A program made the translations under genes and the position numbers. A stretch of 64,000 nt of DNA from Aulostomus chinensis (Eukaryota; Chordata; Actinopteri; Syngnathiformes; Aulostomidae), in assembly GCA_037954235.1 (NCBI GenBank), contig JBBMOA010000022.1, forward strand, positions 2,837,001-2,901,000. Direction: 5' to 3'. The notes below the pieces were generated by a model. It was given only the letters and a program-made list of their open reading frames with translations. It was not told where the DNA came from and did not search any database. Below, one piece after another: positions 44,387 through 57,600 of this stretch; the first letter of the stretch is position 1; each line of letters opens with the position of its first letter.

Positions 44387-45828
44387 TTAAAATCAGCAGA
44401 ACAACAGAGAAAGAAGCGATCCAGCAGTGCAGCGTCAACTGACATTCATTTTCTACCACAAGACGAGCAGGAACTGTGAGCTCTGCTCGCCTTCATCTAC
44501 AGGTCCCTGAAAGACAAGAACACCCAGATCCTGGAACACATGGAGACGCTTCAAACTGACACGTTTCCACTCCAGGAACACCAGAACGAGCTCACACACT
44601 AAAACTGACTTCCCTTAGACAGAAGAACTGGAAACCAAACACCTCGATTGACAGGGAGAGAGAAAAAAAAATCAAACCTGAAAACTTCTGGTTCAAACCA
44701 AATCAATCTGGTGGATCATTTTTGAGAAGAATGTTCAGGTAAATGTTTGTGAGCAGGTGAGGCGGCCAACGCAGCAAATCCCTCCCTCGCTGTCATCTCA
44801 CATCTGAACAAGTGTGTCGTTACGATACTTCAGCCATTCGGCAGCTTCACTCCATCAACAATGTGGAGTTGAGGTGGACAGGATTTGGGTTTTCTGCTGA
44901 TCCTGGAAGATCTGATAAGATCCTATTAATCTAATAACCCCTTAACCTCTCATGATCCGGATCCACCAAAACTGGGCTTTCTTTGGGGAAAAATGAAGAA
45001 AACGACCTCGGGGTCACCGGGAGAGCGCAGGCGTCTGCCGAGGGATGATGACATCACTCCCTCAGGATCCACTCCTCAACTTCCATCCTTCCAGCTCATC
45101 TCCTCCTCTACTTCCTGCCAACAGTCAAACCAGCAGATCTGGGATGCGAGTCCCCGTCCCGTGACGTCACCTGAACCCCACACCTGTGCAGCCATGAGGG
45201 CGATGCCTGAATGTTGTGATGAAGGCCAGCAGCAGGACTTGACGTCATGCTTTTGTTTTAGAACGACAACAAAACCTACCAGAAAAACTGCAGAAGCGAG
45301 AACTGTTAGCGTGTGAGATGATTTAAATGTTTTAGAATCCCTCTCCTCTTCACTGAATCTAAATATCACTTTGCTTTTACCACCAAAAATCACTGAAACA
45401 TATCAATAACATCCCTTTCCCCCAATAATTGATTAAAAATAACTGAAAACAGGAATTTTTTATGTAAATTTTCAATTCAACTCTTTGATGACCAAAAATG
45501 CAGTTTCTGTTTATCTCGTTTTGGTAAAAACCTCCTGCTACAAGAGGAGTTTTCAAACCCACACGTCAATGATTTATTCTGATTATGAACCAGTTTAGTC
45601 CCAGTTTAGTCCCAGTTTGCAGACGGCCAGGATGTGATGGCGTCTCTCTTTCTTCAGTGACAAACATTTGCCAAAGACCTGAGGAGACAGGAGATTAAAA
45701 AACACATCAAACGGAAGGCAAAATCCTTGAGTTGTGAAAACCTCCTGTCCAGCCAGAGGTTTTCTTTGAGCGTAAACATGAAGAAACCATTTAGAGCGAC
45801 TGGTAACTCACGCTGGGCAGTGGTGGGT

Positions 45829-47574
45829 TCAGGACTCAGGACTGGGATTCAGCTCCTCCAGAACCTCGGGGGTGTTGACAGCTGTGGGGTCAGAGACACG
45901 GTGTGAGCTCACAACCAGAGAAACCACACAGAAACCTTCTTCCCAGTTCCCACTGGATGAGAAGAAAAGCAGCGTCTACTTACGAGTCGGAGGGCGTTTG
46001 TCTGAAATGGAAAGAAAGACAAAAAAATTAAACTCTCAAAAGCTGCAAACGCCAGAAAACAGCGGCGCTGCTCCAGCTGACAGTTGCCTCTCTCAAACTG
46101 ATGAATCTCCTCCAACTTTCTCTCAAACCCAACATGACTTCTTCTGATCCCGTCTCTCCCAGACATGTACATTTAGCTTGAAGCTAACTGCTATCCATGG
46201 CTGCTAACTGCTATCAAACACCAAAGCCTCCAAAAGCGTCGGTTCTAAACCCTCAGGCCCATCGTCCGATGTGGTCCAGGTCTTCCTGTGTTCACAAACC
46301 CAGCGACTCTCTGATTTGTGCTCAAACAAAGCAACCAGAACAACAACAACACTCAGGTTTGCTGCTGGCGTGAAGCAGCACTGATGACCCTGAGTTGCTT
46401 CTCCAGGACCTCCACACGTTCATTTGTGAGCGCTTGAAAGGCAAAGCTCTCTTTAGAGGGAAGAGCCGCTCTAAGGCCTCTCACCATTCCTCCTCTTGTG
46501 AATGACGAATCCAACGGCAGCCATGACGACGACGGCGAGAACGGCCACCACGACAGCGATGGCGATGGTCATGTCCGTCTTCTCTGTTGGGGGAAATCCA
46601 ACAAAAATGGTCACAATTGTACAAACTAGTCGACGCCAAACATTCAATGAAAATGTCACTGCAAATGATGTCATCAGTGAAATGGCGTTGCCTTGAAAAT
46701 GAAGGCCATCATGTGACAATTCTGAAAACCCTGACTCCACACAACGTCACCTCTAGATTTCTGTGTGGACCAAACAAGTCAGCAGTGAATGCATGAATGT
46801 TGCCCAGCAGCAGGGGGGGTAGGCAGGTTCCAGATCCATCAGGCAACACCCTGGAGGAGCTCCACCCTCATTTTAGTCTTCCAGACGAGCGCTGAGCCTG
46901 ATCTGGAACTCTGAGCGCCTCTATTGTGAACCTCTGGAAGCAACGTCTCCTGAATGAGTTCCACTGATTCTGATCTCACCGTTGCTCAGGATGGCGTCTT
47001 TTCCCAGCCTGGTGACGAAGTCGTCCTTGACGCCCGAGAGCTGGAACACACATTCGTACTTCCCCTGATCTTCAGGTGGGAGTTTCAGGTCGGCGGCCAT
47101 CTGGAAGGTTCCGTCGTGGTTGGGGAGGATCTCTCCCAGGTCCACGTCCTCGTGAAGCTCCTCCCCATCTTTCCTCCAGAACATGGCGGCTCTGTTGGGG
47201 TAGAAACCTGTAGCGAAGCAGCTGACCGGCGAGGAGGGAGACTTCTGGAGGAGAGAGACTTTGGGAAGCTCTGGAGGGAAAAGACAAACACAGATGATGG
47301 TTGATTTAACTTGACGTCCCACTGGTGGCGTTCCTGCTTGATAGGAATGAAGGGGAGGAAAGAAAAGGGCGAGGAGGAGTGACAGGTAGGGCTGAAACAC
47401 TTCCTCCAGGAACTCCATGACTAAAATTCCTCTGAACTCTGCTTTGCCTGAAATTCAGTCTTAAACAGCTGAATTATTTAAGACCGGAGCTTTGAGGAGC
47501 CTAAGTTGAAGTTTTGATAACGTTGATGATCACACAGCTGTGGCGGCTCTCCTCTCTGAGTCAATGCAGTTCCT

Positions 47575-47621
<47 letters not shown>

Positions 47622-48103
47622 TGCTCTGGTGACTTCCTTCATCAGCAGGATGGTTCATAAAGTCGCCCTAAAACCCAAGGCCTTTCTCTGTGTCTCCATG
47701 CATGAATTCAGCCACGATTCAGTTTCCACAGCAGAGCTGCAGGTGGAGGAGACTCGTTGTTGATGATGGAGTTCATTAAAACAGTGGGAACTAACGTGAT
47801 GGTCAGTGACATCATCAGCGCCACCCAGGTGAGCTGACACAATCAAACAACTCCATAAGGAGGCTTTTCCATTAAACAGGAGAGTCGGAGTCTCTGTCAG
47901 AAACGGTCAGACCTCCTCACCAGGTGAGGGGGGGCCGACTGATGACTCATCAGTCACACGCGCCCTCGTCCTCTCCCACTGATGAAGGAAATAAAAATGA
48001 CAAAACCAGAGTGTCCGCACAAATCCAGTGTGTGTGAAACCCTGCAGTATAACGTCCTGCTGTCCTCAGCCTGCTGCTGTTGGATTGACAGGAAGACTGG
48101 GGT

Positions 48104-48137
<34 letters not shown>

Positions 48138-51100
48138 TTGTGTGTGCGTGTGTCTCGAAGGGAACCTGAGACCCGTGGGACATCGCCTGAGTTTGACCGT
48201 TTCGGCAGAAACGACGGACACAAATCTGAGCACAGTTGTGCTGATGAAGCGTTTCCTTCTAGTCAGACGGAGAAAGGAGCGCATCTCCAAAAAGAGACAG
48301 TCCTGTCCTGGTGCCAGAGTTCTGGTGTGGCAGGCCACCATCAATAAAACACCAGGCACTGAGCCACAGAGCCCCTGAAGCACTGATCCCAGACCTGCTG
48401 AGACGCAGGAACGACTCACATCCGTTACTGACCCCTCCTTCTAAATTTAAGAACCCAGCATTTAATTGGTTCCTTTTCATTTTAAGTCACCATTTAGTTG
48501 CTCTTGTTGGACTTTGGCGCTCTCTTACTGGTGGTTCTGGTTCCTAAATACAGACACACAAACTCATGAGAGGAGAAAAGGTGGCGTGGTGAGCCGACCC
48601 TGTAGGACCCTGTTAGTACTTCAGTAAAAACTACAGTAACGTCAATGAAAGTACTGTCAAAGTGAAGTTACTTTACTCAGTACTTTTACACCGGCGTTTC
48701 ATTCTTGTCCATTTCAGAGATTTGTCTCATTTTCTCTTTGTGTCGCGTCGCTGCTCTGAAATGAAGCAAAGTAACGCCACCGGAAAAAAACAAGCCAAAG
48801 GTGCAACACTTCTCCTCGGCCTCCTGGATCAATCAGCAGAATAACTGATAGATTACTGGAGTACTGAAAGAACCGCTGGCTGCGGCCTGAGTGACGCACA
48901 TCGTGGAACACACGCCAGGTCATGTGACTCTACCTGTTCTCAGGAGGGAGCTCCTCCCATAGTTGACGTACTTCTTCAGCCATTCAGGACAAATCTTGGT
49001 GTAGTAGTTCTCCTGCTGTGTGATTCTAGCGTTGTCATTGTCCCACTTCAGTTTGGTGATGACGGCCTGCTGGTTTGGAGCGATCCATGTCAGCGTCTGG
49101 AGGTCAAACGCTAGGAAGTCTTCTCCATCGTAACCAAACTGATCAAAACCAGTGACCTCTCCAGTCTCATCGTCCCAGTCACAGCCGTACATCCTCTGGT
49201 AAATGTGGACCCCTGAGAGACAGACAGAGACAGAACCTGCAGTAAACCAGAGTCAGATCCAGACCACATGGTCCCCCTCCAGCACAACAACAACTCCCTG
49301 CTCCACAGAGACCAGTTGGTCCACACTGGGGGAGGTGTGTACCTGCAGGTGTGTATATCTATGTGTGTGTATCTACATGTGTGTATTCATATTTAGGTTT
49401 GTGTGTGTTTCTTTGTGTGTGTGTGCATCTGAACTTGTGCGTCTGTTTTTGTCATGTTTTTATGTGTGTGTGTATTTGAATGTGCGTGTAACTGAATGTG
49501 TGTATCTGTACGTGTTTTTGTGTGTATCTGTATGTCACTGTATGTGTGAGTATCTTTGTGTGTATCTGTATGTCACTGTATGTGTGAGTAGCTTTGTGTG
49601 TATCTGTATGTCACTGTATGTGTGAGTATCTTTGTGTGTATCTGTACGGATCTGCATGTGTGTGTGTATGCATGAGTGTCACTGTAAGTGTGTATGTTTT
49701 ATGTGTATGTGTGTATGACTGTAAGTGTGTATGCCTTTGTGTGTCCATGTTTTTGAACGTGTGTATATCTTTATGTGTGTATCTGCTTTTGTGTTTGTAT
49801 GTAAATTTGTGCGTTTATGTATGTGTATATATGTATGTGTGTAACTGTATGTCTATTGCTGTGTGTCTGTATGTGTGCATGTGTGTCTTTATGTGTGTAT
49901 CTGTGTTTGTGTATCTGAAAATGTGTGTATCCCCCCCAGTGTGTTTGTGTGTATCTGTATGTGTATTGTAGCGTGTATCTGTATCTGCATGTGAGTGTGT
50001 GTTTCTGTACATGTGAGTATCTTTATGTCTGTGTATTTTGTGTATCTGTCCATGTTTTTAACGTGTGTATTCATGTATTTATCTGTGTGTATCTGTTGTG
50101 TGTGCATCCCTCAGTGTGTGTACCTGTATGTGTGTATCTGTATGTTTGTATCACTTTTTGTGTAGCTGTGTGTGTTTGTATCTGGAAGTGATTGTGTATC
50201 TGTGTTATTTTAAGTGTGCATCTGTGTGTTTGTGTGTATCTGTGTGTGCGACTGTGTGTATGTCTTTGTGTGTCTATGTGTTTAATGTTTATGTGAGTGT
50301 ATGTTTTTGAGTTTGTATGTATGATTGTGTGTATCTGTATGTGCGCGCATGTATGTGTGCGTGTGTCTCTATGTGTATTGTAGTGTGTATATGTGTTTGC
50401 ATGTGAGTGTGTTTCTGCATGTGTGTATCTGTGTGTTAGTGTGTATCTTTATGTGTTTGTGTATCTGTTTTGTGTGTCGCTGTGTTTGTGTATATGTGAG
50501 TGTGGCTGTGATTGTATCCGTGTTTGTGTAACTGTGTGTAAGTGTATATGTGAGTATCTTTATATGTTTGTATTTTTGTGTATTACTATGTGTGAGCACA
50601 TATCTATGTGTGTCTATGTTTTCTGTGTATTTGTGTGTATCTGTTTTTGTGTAGCGCTGTGTGTGTTTGTGTCTGTGGTTAGCTTTGTGATTGTACCTGT
50701 AGGGGTTTGTGTGTGTTCTAGTGTGTGCATCTGTATTTTTTGTGTATCTGAGTGTGAGCATATATCTGTGTCTACGTTTCATGTGGATTTGTGTGTATCT
50801 GTGCGTTTGTGTATCTGTGTGTAACTAAGTGTGTATGTCTTTGTGTGTCCATCTGTATGTGTGTGCATCCCTCAGCATCTGTATATATGTGTGTGTGTGT
50901 GTGTGTGTTTGTGTGCATCTGTATGTTTGTATCTGTTTCTTGTGTTGGTATGTGTTTGTGTATATTTGTGTCGCTGTGTGTTTGTATCTGTAAGTTTGTG
51001 TGTATCTGTGTATGTCTTTATGTGTGTCCATGTTTTATATGTGTATTCATGTGTGTGAAAGTGTGTCTGTGTGCGTCTGTATGTGTGTATATATGCTTGT

Positions 51101-54100
51101 GTGTATCTGTAGATTTGTATGTGTGTAACTGTATGTCTACTGTTGTGTGTATCTATTTGTGTGCCTATACTGTATGTGTGTGCATGTCTGAATGTGTACT
51201 GTAGTGTGTATCTGCGTGAGTGTTTCCACGTGTGTATCTATGTGTGTATCTTTGTGTGTTTGTGTATCTGTGTGTGTGCATCCCATGTGTGTGTATGTGT
51301 GTATCTGTATGTGTGTTTGTGTGTATCTGTATAATTTTTTGTGTTGCTGTGTGTTTGTGTATATGTGAATGTACATGTGTTTGTATCTGTGTGTTCTTTT
51401 GTGCATCTGCATGTTTGTGTATGTGTGTTTAACTGTATGAGTATGTTTGTGTGTATTTTTTGTGTATGTGTGTGTAACTAAGTGTGTATGTCTTCATGTA
51501 CATCCATGTTTTTAACGTGTATTCATGTGTGTTTTTTTGTGTTCTGTTTATGTATGTGTGTATTTGTATATGTGTGACTGTATGACTACTGTTGTGTGCA
51601 TCTGTTTTTGTGTGCTGCTGTGTGTGTTAGTGTGTGTGAAGCTGTGTGTTTGTATCTGTGAGTGTTTGTGTGTTCTCGCGTGTGCATCTGCATGTTTGTG
51701 TGTATCTGTGTGTGACTGTATATGTGAGTATCTTTATGTCTCTATATTTTGTGTATCTGTGTGTTTGTGTCTGTATGTGTGTACATGTGTACCTGTGTGT
51801 GTGAGAGTGTATCTGTGTGTGTCTTAATGTGTTTTTTTAGGTTTATTTGTGCGTTTGTGTTTATCTGTGGGTGTATGTCTTTATGTGTGTGTTTTTTAAT
51901 GTGTGTACTCGTGTGTGTGAATCTGTCTGTATGTGTGTATCTGTTTTGTGTTAGTGTTTGTGTGTATATGTATGTGTGTATTGTTGTGTGTGTGTGAACA
52001 CAAACCTCCAGTTTGGTTGAATCGTTCTTTTAAAACCTCAATGTTGTTTTTGTAGACCTGCCAGGAACTAAGACCGATCTGAGTCTGTCCCTCCCAGTAT
52101 CCTGGATCGTCGGCTGTGCTTCGCTCCATCCAGTCCTGCTTGGCTTCTGCTTTCTGGGTGTTGCTGTCAAAACGAACCGTCTCAACTCCGTTCACCAAAC
52201 CAACGATCACAAACTCTGGGAAGTTTGGGACTTGAGAGGACGAAGTGTAGAAATACTTCAGGGAATGAGTCACTGTCAGGAAGAACAATGAGAAGATTTT
52301 CAAACCTGCAGTCTCATGAACCACGTTTTCATTTTAGTTTCCTGAGAACCAAATCTGCAGAGCCTCCAGCCGAGGTTTCTGAATCAACGAGCGGACAAAT
52401 AAAGGAGGACGTCTGGTGTTCCTGACGATTCCGTCGGCAACTCCATTTTCTAGGCTTCAGCAGAAACACCGCTAGAAACCTGAACCGGACGCACAAACAG
52501 GAAACCAACGCAGCTTCACTTCTTGTTGAGGACCAGAATTCCCAGGAAGGTTTGTGCTCCTCAAGTTTGGAACGTTGAGTTCATTGCTTCGTGTTTCCAG
52601 AGGCCGAGGTTTGTTTAGATCAGGGGTGTCCAAACTACGGCTCGTCCGGTTTTTATTGGCCCGCAGCAAATTCTGAAAATATCATTGAACATGGCCCGCA
52701 CAAGAAGTTGGAGCTCAACTCTGTTGCACTTCTCAGTTCCAACACTAGATGGAGCCAGCCACGGAACGGTGCTTCCCCACTAAACAAAATTAAGCCAAGA
52801 CAAACTTTCACCAGAAATGGCAAAGAAAGACAAAATAGGCAGTGAGTGGAGAAGATTTCAAACACGGTGGGAAAAAGAATGGGTTTGATTGATAAAGAAG
52901 ATGTTGATGTGATGGAAGAGTTTGATGTCCGTCGACACCACGAGACCAAACATCGGAGCTACACATCGTACAAAATGGCGGCCAGCCGTCAAGCTCAGCA
53001 AGTTTGTTTTTCCATGCTCACAAAACACAGGAAAACGGCAGCTATGAAGTCGATGTCCTTGGAAGAAGTTCAGGACGTCCACAACGTGGGCCTGTCCACA
53101 AACACAGTGATGCGGCCAATCAGGGACTTGTCAGCGAACTTGAAACTTCAGCTGAGACACAAAGCTCGAGCTTTGGATTTTTACTGGACGGCGTGCGATT
53201 GTTGAGCGGGGAGGAGACGATACATTTTTGCTGGACGGAGGAACTGCTTGATACGATGAGCCTAACAGGGCACGACGACGGGTGGAGATATTTTTGAAGC
53301 TGCGTCAGAGGCAGCTGAGAAGATGGAGCTCAACTGGGCAAAAGGTCAAAGAGAGCGGAGGTCAGGCTGTCAGGAAGAACAGTCCAATCACCAAGAGGCA
53401 CTGGGAGCCAGGACTGTCCAGCGGGGCGAGGTGAGGAACACCTGAGCTGGGGGACGGTACCTCTGCGCCTGGCAGACCTGGCCTTTTTAGTTGATCTTGC
53501 TCATGGTCTGGATACACAGAACAAGAACCTACAAGGCAAAGAACGGCTGGTGCCACACCTGTAGAGCCTCCTGTGTTAAGCTCCGCCTGTTTGGGACACA
53601 ACCACCCAGCGTGGACGCTGCACGCTTCCCTGCTGTCTGAAATCAAGTCCGCTTTCGGTACGTCTCCTCCAGTGTGAGGCCCCGCCCCGCTCATTTTTCT
53701 GTCTTCGGCCCTCACTAAAATACTTTGGACACCCCTGGTTTCCATGATGTTCATGCAGCCAGAAAGAAGAAGCAAACCTGATCCAGTGTGAACCCTCCGT
53801 CACTGATCCAGATTCATTGATCCCAAATTGTAACGCCAAGTTTCTCCTCTCATCCAGATTTTGGGTGAATTTTTCTAACTTTGATGAGTAAAACATGGAG
53901 GAGATGCTGAATATTCAGGCCAGTTTTCTTCATTCACTCCACTTTCATTTCTACAAATTCAGCAGAGTTTCTGTTAGCCTCACTTTTTACAGTGGAGAGC
54001 TGATTGATGTTAGATTTCTGTTCTTCCAGCTGATATGATTTTGCTCTCAATCCTGACTGAAGGTGTTGATCAGGAATTTAAACACAACAATAACAACAAT

Positions 54101-54474
54101 AATAACAATAATAACAACAATAATAATAACAATAATGATATTAACAATAATAATATTAACAACAATACTAGTGATAACAGTGAAGAGCCTCAGATCCTGA
54201 CAGTAAAACACTAAATCATCTCTTGTTAAATAAACCTGAGTCTTTGACAAAGAAGCCTTCAAAGATGACGTCGAGCTGCGGTGAACACGTGAATTTTAAC
54301 GTGAAGGTTTCGTTACTTTTGAAGACGTCAGTAATCTGTAACGGAGTCCCGGGACCTTCGGAGTCTCGAGACACTTTCTTTCTTTCCCATCAACGGACGG
54401 TCAAGCAAACCGGACTCACCGGTAGCTGCGTGTTGTGCTCCCGCAACAAGGAGGAGGAAGGTGGCGGTGTTCAT
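45829..54474 (-). CDS. MHC class I alpha chain, U lineage (gene 3, long gene of copy 2)
   Basis: Duplicate of gene 1. Coding exons, 5' to 3': 54420-54474 (leader), 52006-52272 (alpha1), 48934-49212 (alpha2), 46980-47270 (alpha3), 46485-46583 (transmembrane), 45984-46001 and 45829-45881 (tail); 1062 bp, 353 residues. Y7, Y59, R84, T143, K146, W147, Y159, Y171, the N86 sequon and all cysteines are intact. Against gene 1, alpha1 has 15 residue changes (for example D9Y, S23I, I39T, E58G, E63Q, K66I, F67G, N69S) and alpha2 has 7, while alpha3, membrane and tail differ by a single residue (E to G in TRLEKD). Its K6, Y9, T39, Q40 and Q46 match gene 2 rather than gene 1. The leader differs by two residues (QHAAT against QYATA). 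Confidence 0.95.
47575..47618. repeat. (CA)n microsatellite, copy 2
   Basis: About 22 CA units, shorter than the copy-1 equivalent at 23790-23857. Confidence 0.95.
49336..51998. repeat. GT-rich degenerate minisatellite filling class I intron 2 (copy 2)
   Basis: Counterpart of 25557-28168 inside gene 3, with the same word order over most of its length and scattered small insertions and deletions of TGTGTATCTGTA-type words, for example near 49500 and 51130. Confidence 0.95.
52621..53737 (+). mobile_element. hAT-type DNA transposon relic (copy 2)
   Basis: Same element as 28791-29907 with identical terminal inverted repeats, carried along by the segmental duplication rather than inserted anew, since the flanking sequence is also the same. 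Confidence 0.75.
54086..54177. repeat. (AAC/AAT)n microsatellite, copy 2
   Basis: Longer version of the repeat at 30250-30335, in intron 1 of gene 3. Confidence 0.9.
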
Positions 54475-54609
54475 GGTCGCCTGTCGCCGCTGCATCTTCG
54501 GTGAATCACGCAGGAGTTGATGTCGACACACACGGAGCTTCCAGATCGAGCACCAAACCTGGAATGAGCGTTCAGACGGAGATGTGGTGACATAAAACCT
54601 CCATGTGAG

Positions 54610-54690
54610 CCAATGAGAATTCAGAATCAACCCTGACGTCACTTGTAGCTCGGTAGAACTCACCGCTACAGGTTAGGAACGAAAGCGAAA
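54610..54690 (-). promoter_or_regulatory. Class I gene 3 promoter with ISRE, X2 and Y elements
   Basis: CCAAT at 54610-54614, a perfect TGACGTCA at 54634-54641 (gene 1 has CGACGTCA) and GAAAGCGAAA at 54681-54690. Order and spacing match gene 1. Confidence 0.7.
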
Positions 54691-54699
54691 GAAGGGAGT

Positions 54700-57600
54700 T
54701 ATTTTCCTCTTATTTGAGCGTTTAAACCGAGACGAGAAGACGCCTGGGCTTCATCCGGGGTTTCTGGACCGTCAGGTTTGTAGCAGCGCGATCAGAACCT
54801 GATGTTCAAAACTGGTGAAGGTTTTAAAATGGAGATTTTTGTTCTCCTGGGGGGTTAAAAGTCTCCGTCAGCAACTCGTCACCACTCTGGACACGCAGTT
54901 ACTCCGTTCTTGAATTCTGTACCGGGATCGATCAACTGTCCTGATCCAAATATCGATCACCGACCACCAATCGAGTGTCAAGTGTGGTGATAATGTGGTG
55001 AAGAGCTCCCCCTAGTGGCTAACACCCTGCTGCTGTTCCTCGGGTGGACCGCGAGGCTCAATCGCCTCTGAATACAAACGGACTGGAAACAGATGTCATT
55101 GACACGTTCAAAACTCTGTCAGCGCCACTCAGCAGCGTTTTCCCACTGGAATCTTCTAGAACGTTCTCATGAGCCTGTTTTATGGCCTTCCAACCCTTCA
55201 AATGTCAACCTGTCCCTGTTATTATTTCATGATATCAGATTTTGTCTCTGTATCATGATGAAGTCTCAACATGTCAACCTGTTCCCTCCTTCTGTGACCT
55301 CAGAGAACCACGCAGGGTCATGGCTGATCCACACGTCAACAGCAGACACCTGGAGACGGTGAGCGGAGTCTCTCTGTCCCGTGCTGATGTCACCATACCT
55401 TCCTGACCTTCTGCCTGGAGGCTCAGGGGCAGGGTTCCTCCTCTCTGAGCTCCAACCAGGAAGTAAACATCTCTGGTCATGTGACAGTTCACACCAAACA
55501 CAAGGCACCTCACGTATTTCATGCAGGCTCTTTATTGGTTCAGGATCTGACGGAATCGCGCCGATCACCAGTCGGTAAAAACTGTAAACCTTTAGGATCT
55601 GCAGCCTCAGGGATCTCCTGGGTTCAGACGTCTCCATCGCGTCGGCGTGGCGGTGAAACAACAACCAGAGACACGAAGCCCTGCAGGGGCGTCAGCGCGT
55701 TCAAACCTCAGCGGCTCATCAGATCAAATCTCTGCGATAACGAAAGCCAACTGCGTCTGCTCACTAAAAACTGCTCCACTGCAGAAACTCCACACCTGTG
55801 CTCCTGGACACCTGAGGCTGCTGTTGAGCGGCGTTTGCTTCCACGGTGGTGAATCAGGAGCTACGCTGGGCTTCCAGCCTCCTCATCACATTCATGTGGT
55901 TCCTGTGGCAGGAGTTCACACGTGGAACTCCCGCCAGGTGAACTGATGTGGTGCGTTTTCATGTCCACCTTCCACTTTGATGTTCTCCTGGCCTTTAACA
56001 GGTTCATAAAGAGGTACGGGGATGTAGAGTTGCTGCTCGTATTCTTGCTTTTACAGGTCAATTCAAATAGAACAGGTAAATACACCTGAAACTGTCCTCT
56101 CCAATACTAAACATGAGCTGAGATCATGAAAATTAAATGCACTGAAAAGACCAAGGATCAACGTGGAGAAAATGTGGTCATCAAGGGACAGAGGAGGGGC
56201 GGCTCCACAATGTCAGGCTTGTCTGAGCGCTGGACGGAAGCTGCACCAGGACTGAGCAGGGGCTCCAAGGTCCTCCAAGCCTTCGGCTGTGCTCTCACTT
56301 GGTTGAGCGACTCGTGGGCAGGGTTGCTCTTCAAACCCAGTAGTGGCTCATCCTGGGGGAACCTGGGGAGAAGCACACAGGATGCGTGGCGCGCCAGGCT
56401 GGAGACAACCAGACGCCTCCGCATGGCACAGCCCTGCTGTGGAAGGACCGTCCACTGGAACCCACGGCTCATGAAAGGGACACACAAGACAGGTGACCTG
56501 AATTCAGATGGAGTCTGACTTTCTTTTTCTGAACTTCAGCAAAAACATCTTTTGGAAAGTAGAGATAGTTTTTGGAAGTCCCTCCAGATCAGAGACGGTA
56601 TAACTGAGGGCCAACTCATTCAGGATAAGAGCCCAGTGTTGGAGTCTGGAATGACCTGGCACAGCACACAGGACAGCTGTTTTACATCTGTACAAACCTG
56701 AGGATCCCCTGGCAGAAGGAGCTGGGTGATGAGCTTTGGCTAAAAACATGATCAAATACTGGGAGATAGATGAAGGAGGCTGGGGAAATTGACTCAGTTC
56801 AGGCTCGGACACAGGTTTTATTTGAGCCCTTCTGGGCCTCACGGGATGGGTTTGGTGGCCAACAACCTCAGCTGGAAATGCCAGACAGAAACAGCCAGAG
56901 TTTTGCAGGCCACTTGGGAACAAAAGCTGGTTCCTCCATTCTGGTAAAAAGGTTCTACAACACATGGGGAAGCGGGAGGGTTCAGCGATTCCTGCATGGC
57001 CGAGATTCTGCCGACTGGGAGACCAAGCAGAGACACCCACACATCAAACCATGAGCCTGCAGCGGTGAAGGCAGGAGTGGAGCGATCCTCAGACCGTGGA
57101 AAAGTAGATCCTCTCCAGCTATTAAAAATGACATGAACCCACGCTGGCTAGGATCAATGATGATGTCCAGGACTCCAGGCGGTTGTGGGACTGCTTTCTG
57201 GCTTGTCTCACTGCCAGGACACCGCCATGATCCGACTGGCTGCGTTGTTATCAGTAAAACTGTTGAATGTCCACATTTTGGTTGTTTTGTGTGGAGGTAT
57301 TTATCCCAGGCCTTTGTAATTAAAAGTAATAATGTGGGTTCACAAATGTTTCAAGAAAGAACTTTAATGATAGAAAATTAAATGCATTTTTAAATAATCA
57401 AGCTATGCACGCCGCCGCCTCTCGTCTCCGTTAAGTTCCTCGTTTCTTATCTGAGTCAGGCTTCAAACATCAAAACAGCGCCTCAAAACACTCCGAACGC
57501 AGTCAACGTGTCCACACAAACACACACAAAACAACTCTAACGTTCCGGAGCATCAACACTCGCAGCACATCTGAGAGAGAGGGAATATTAATGAAGATTC

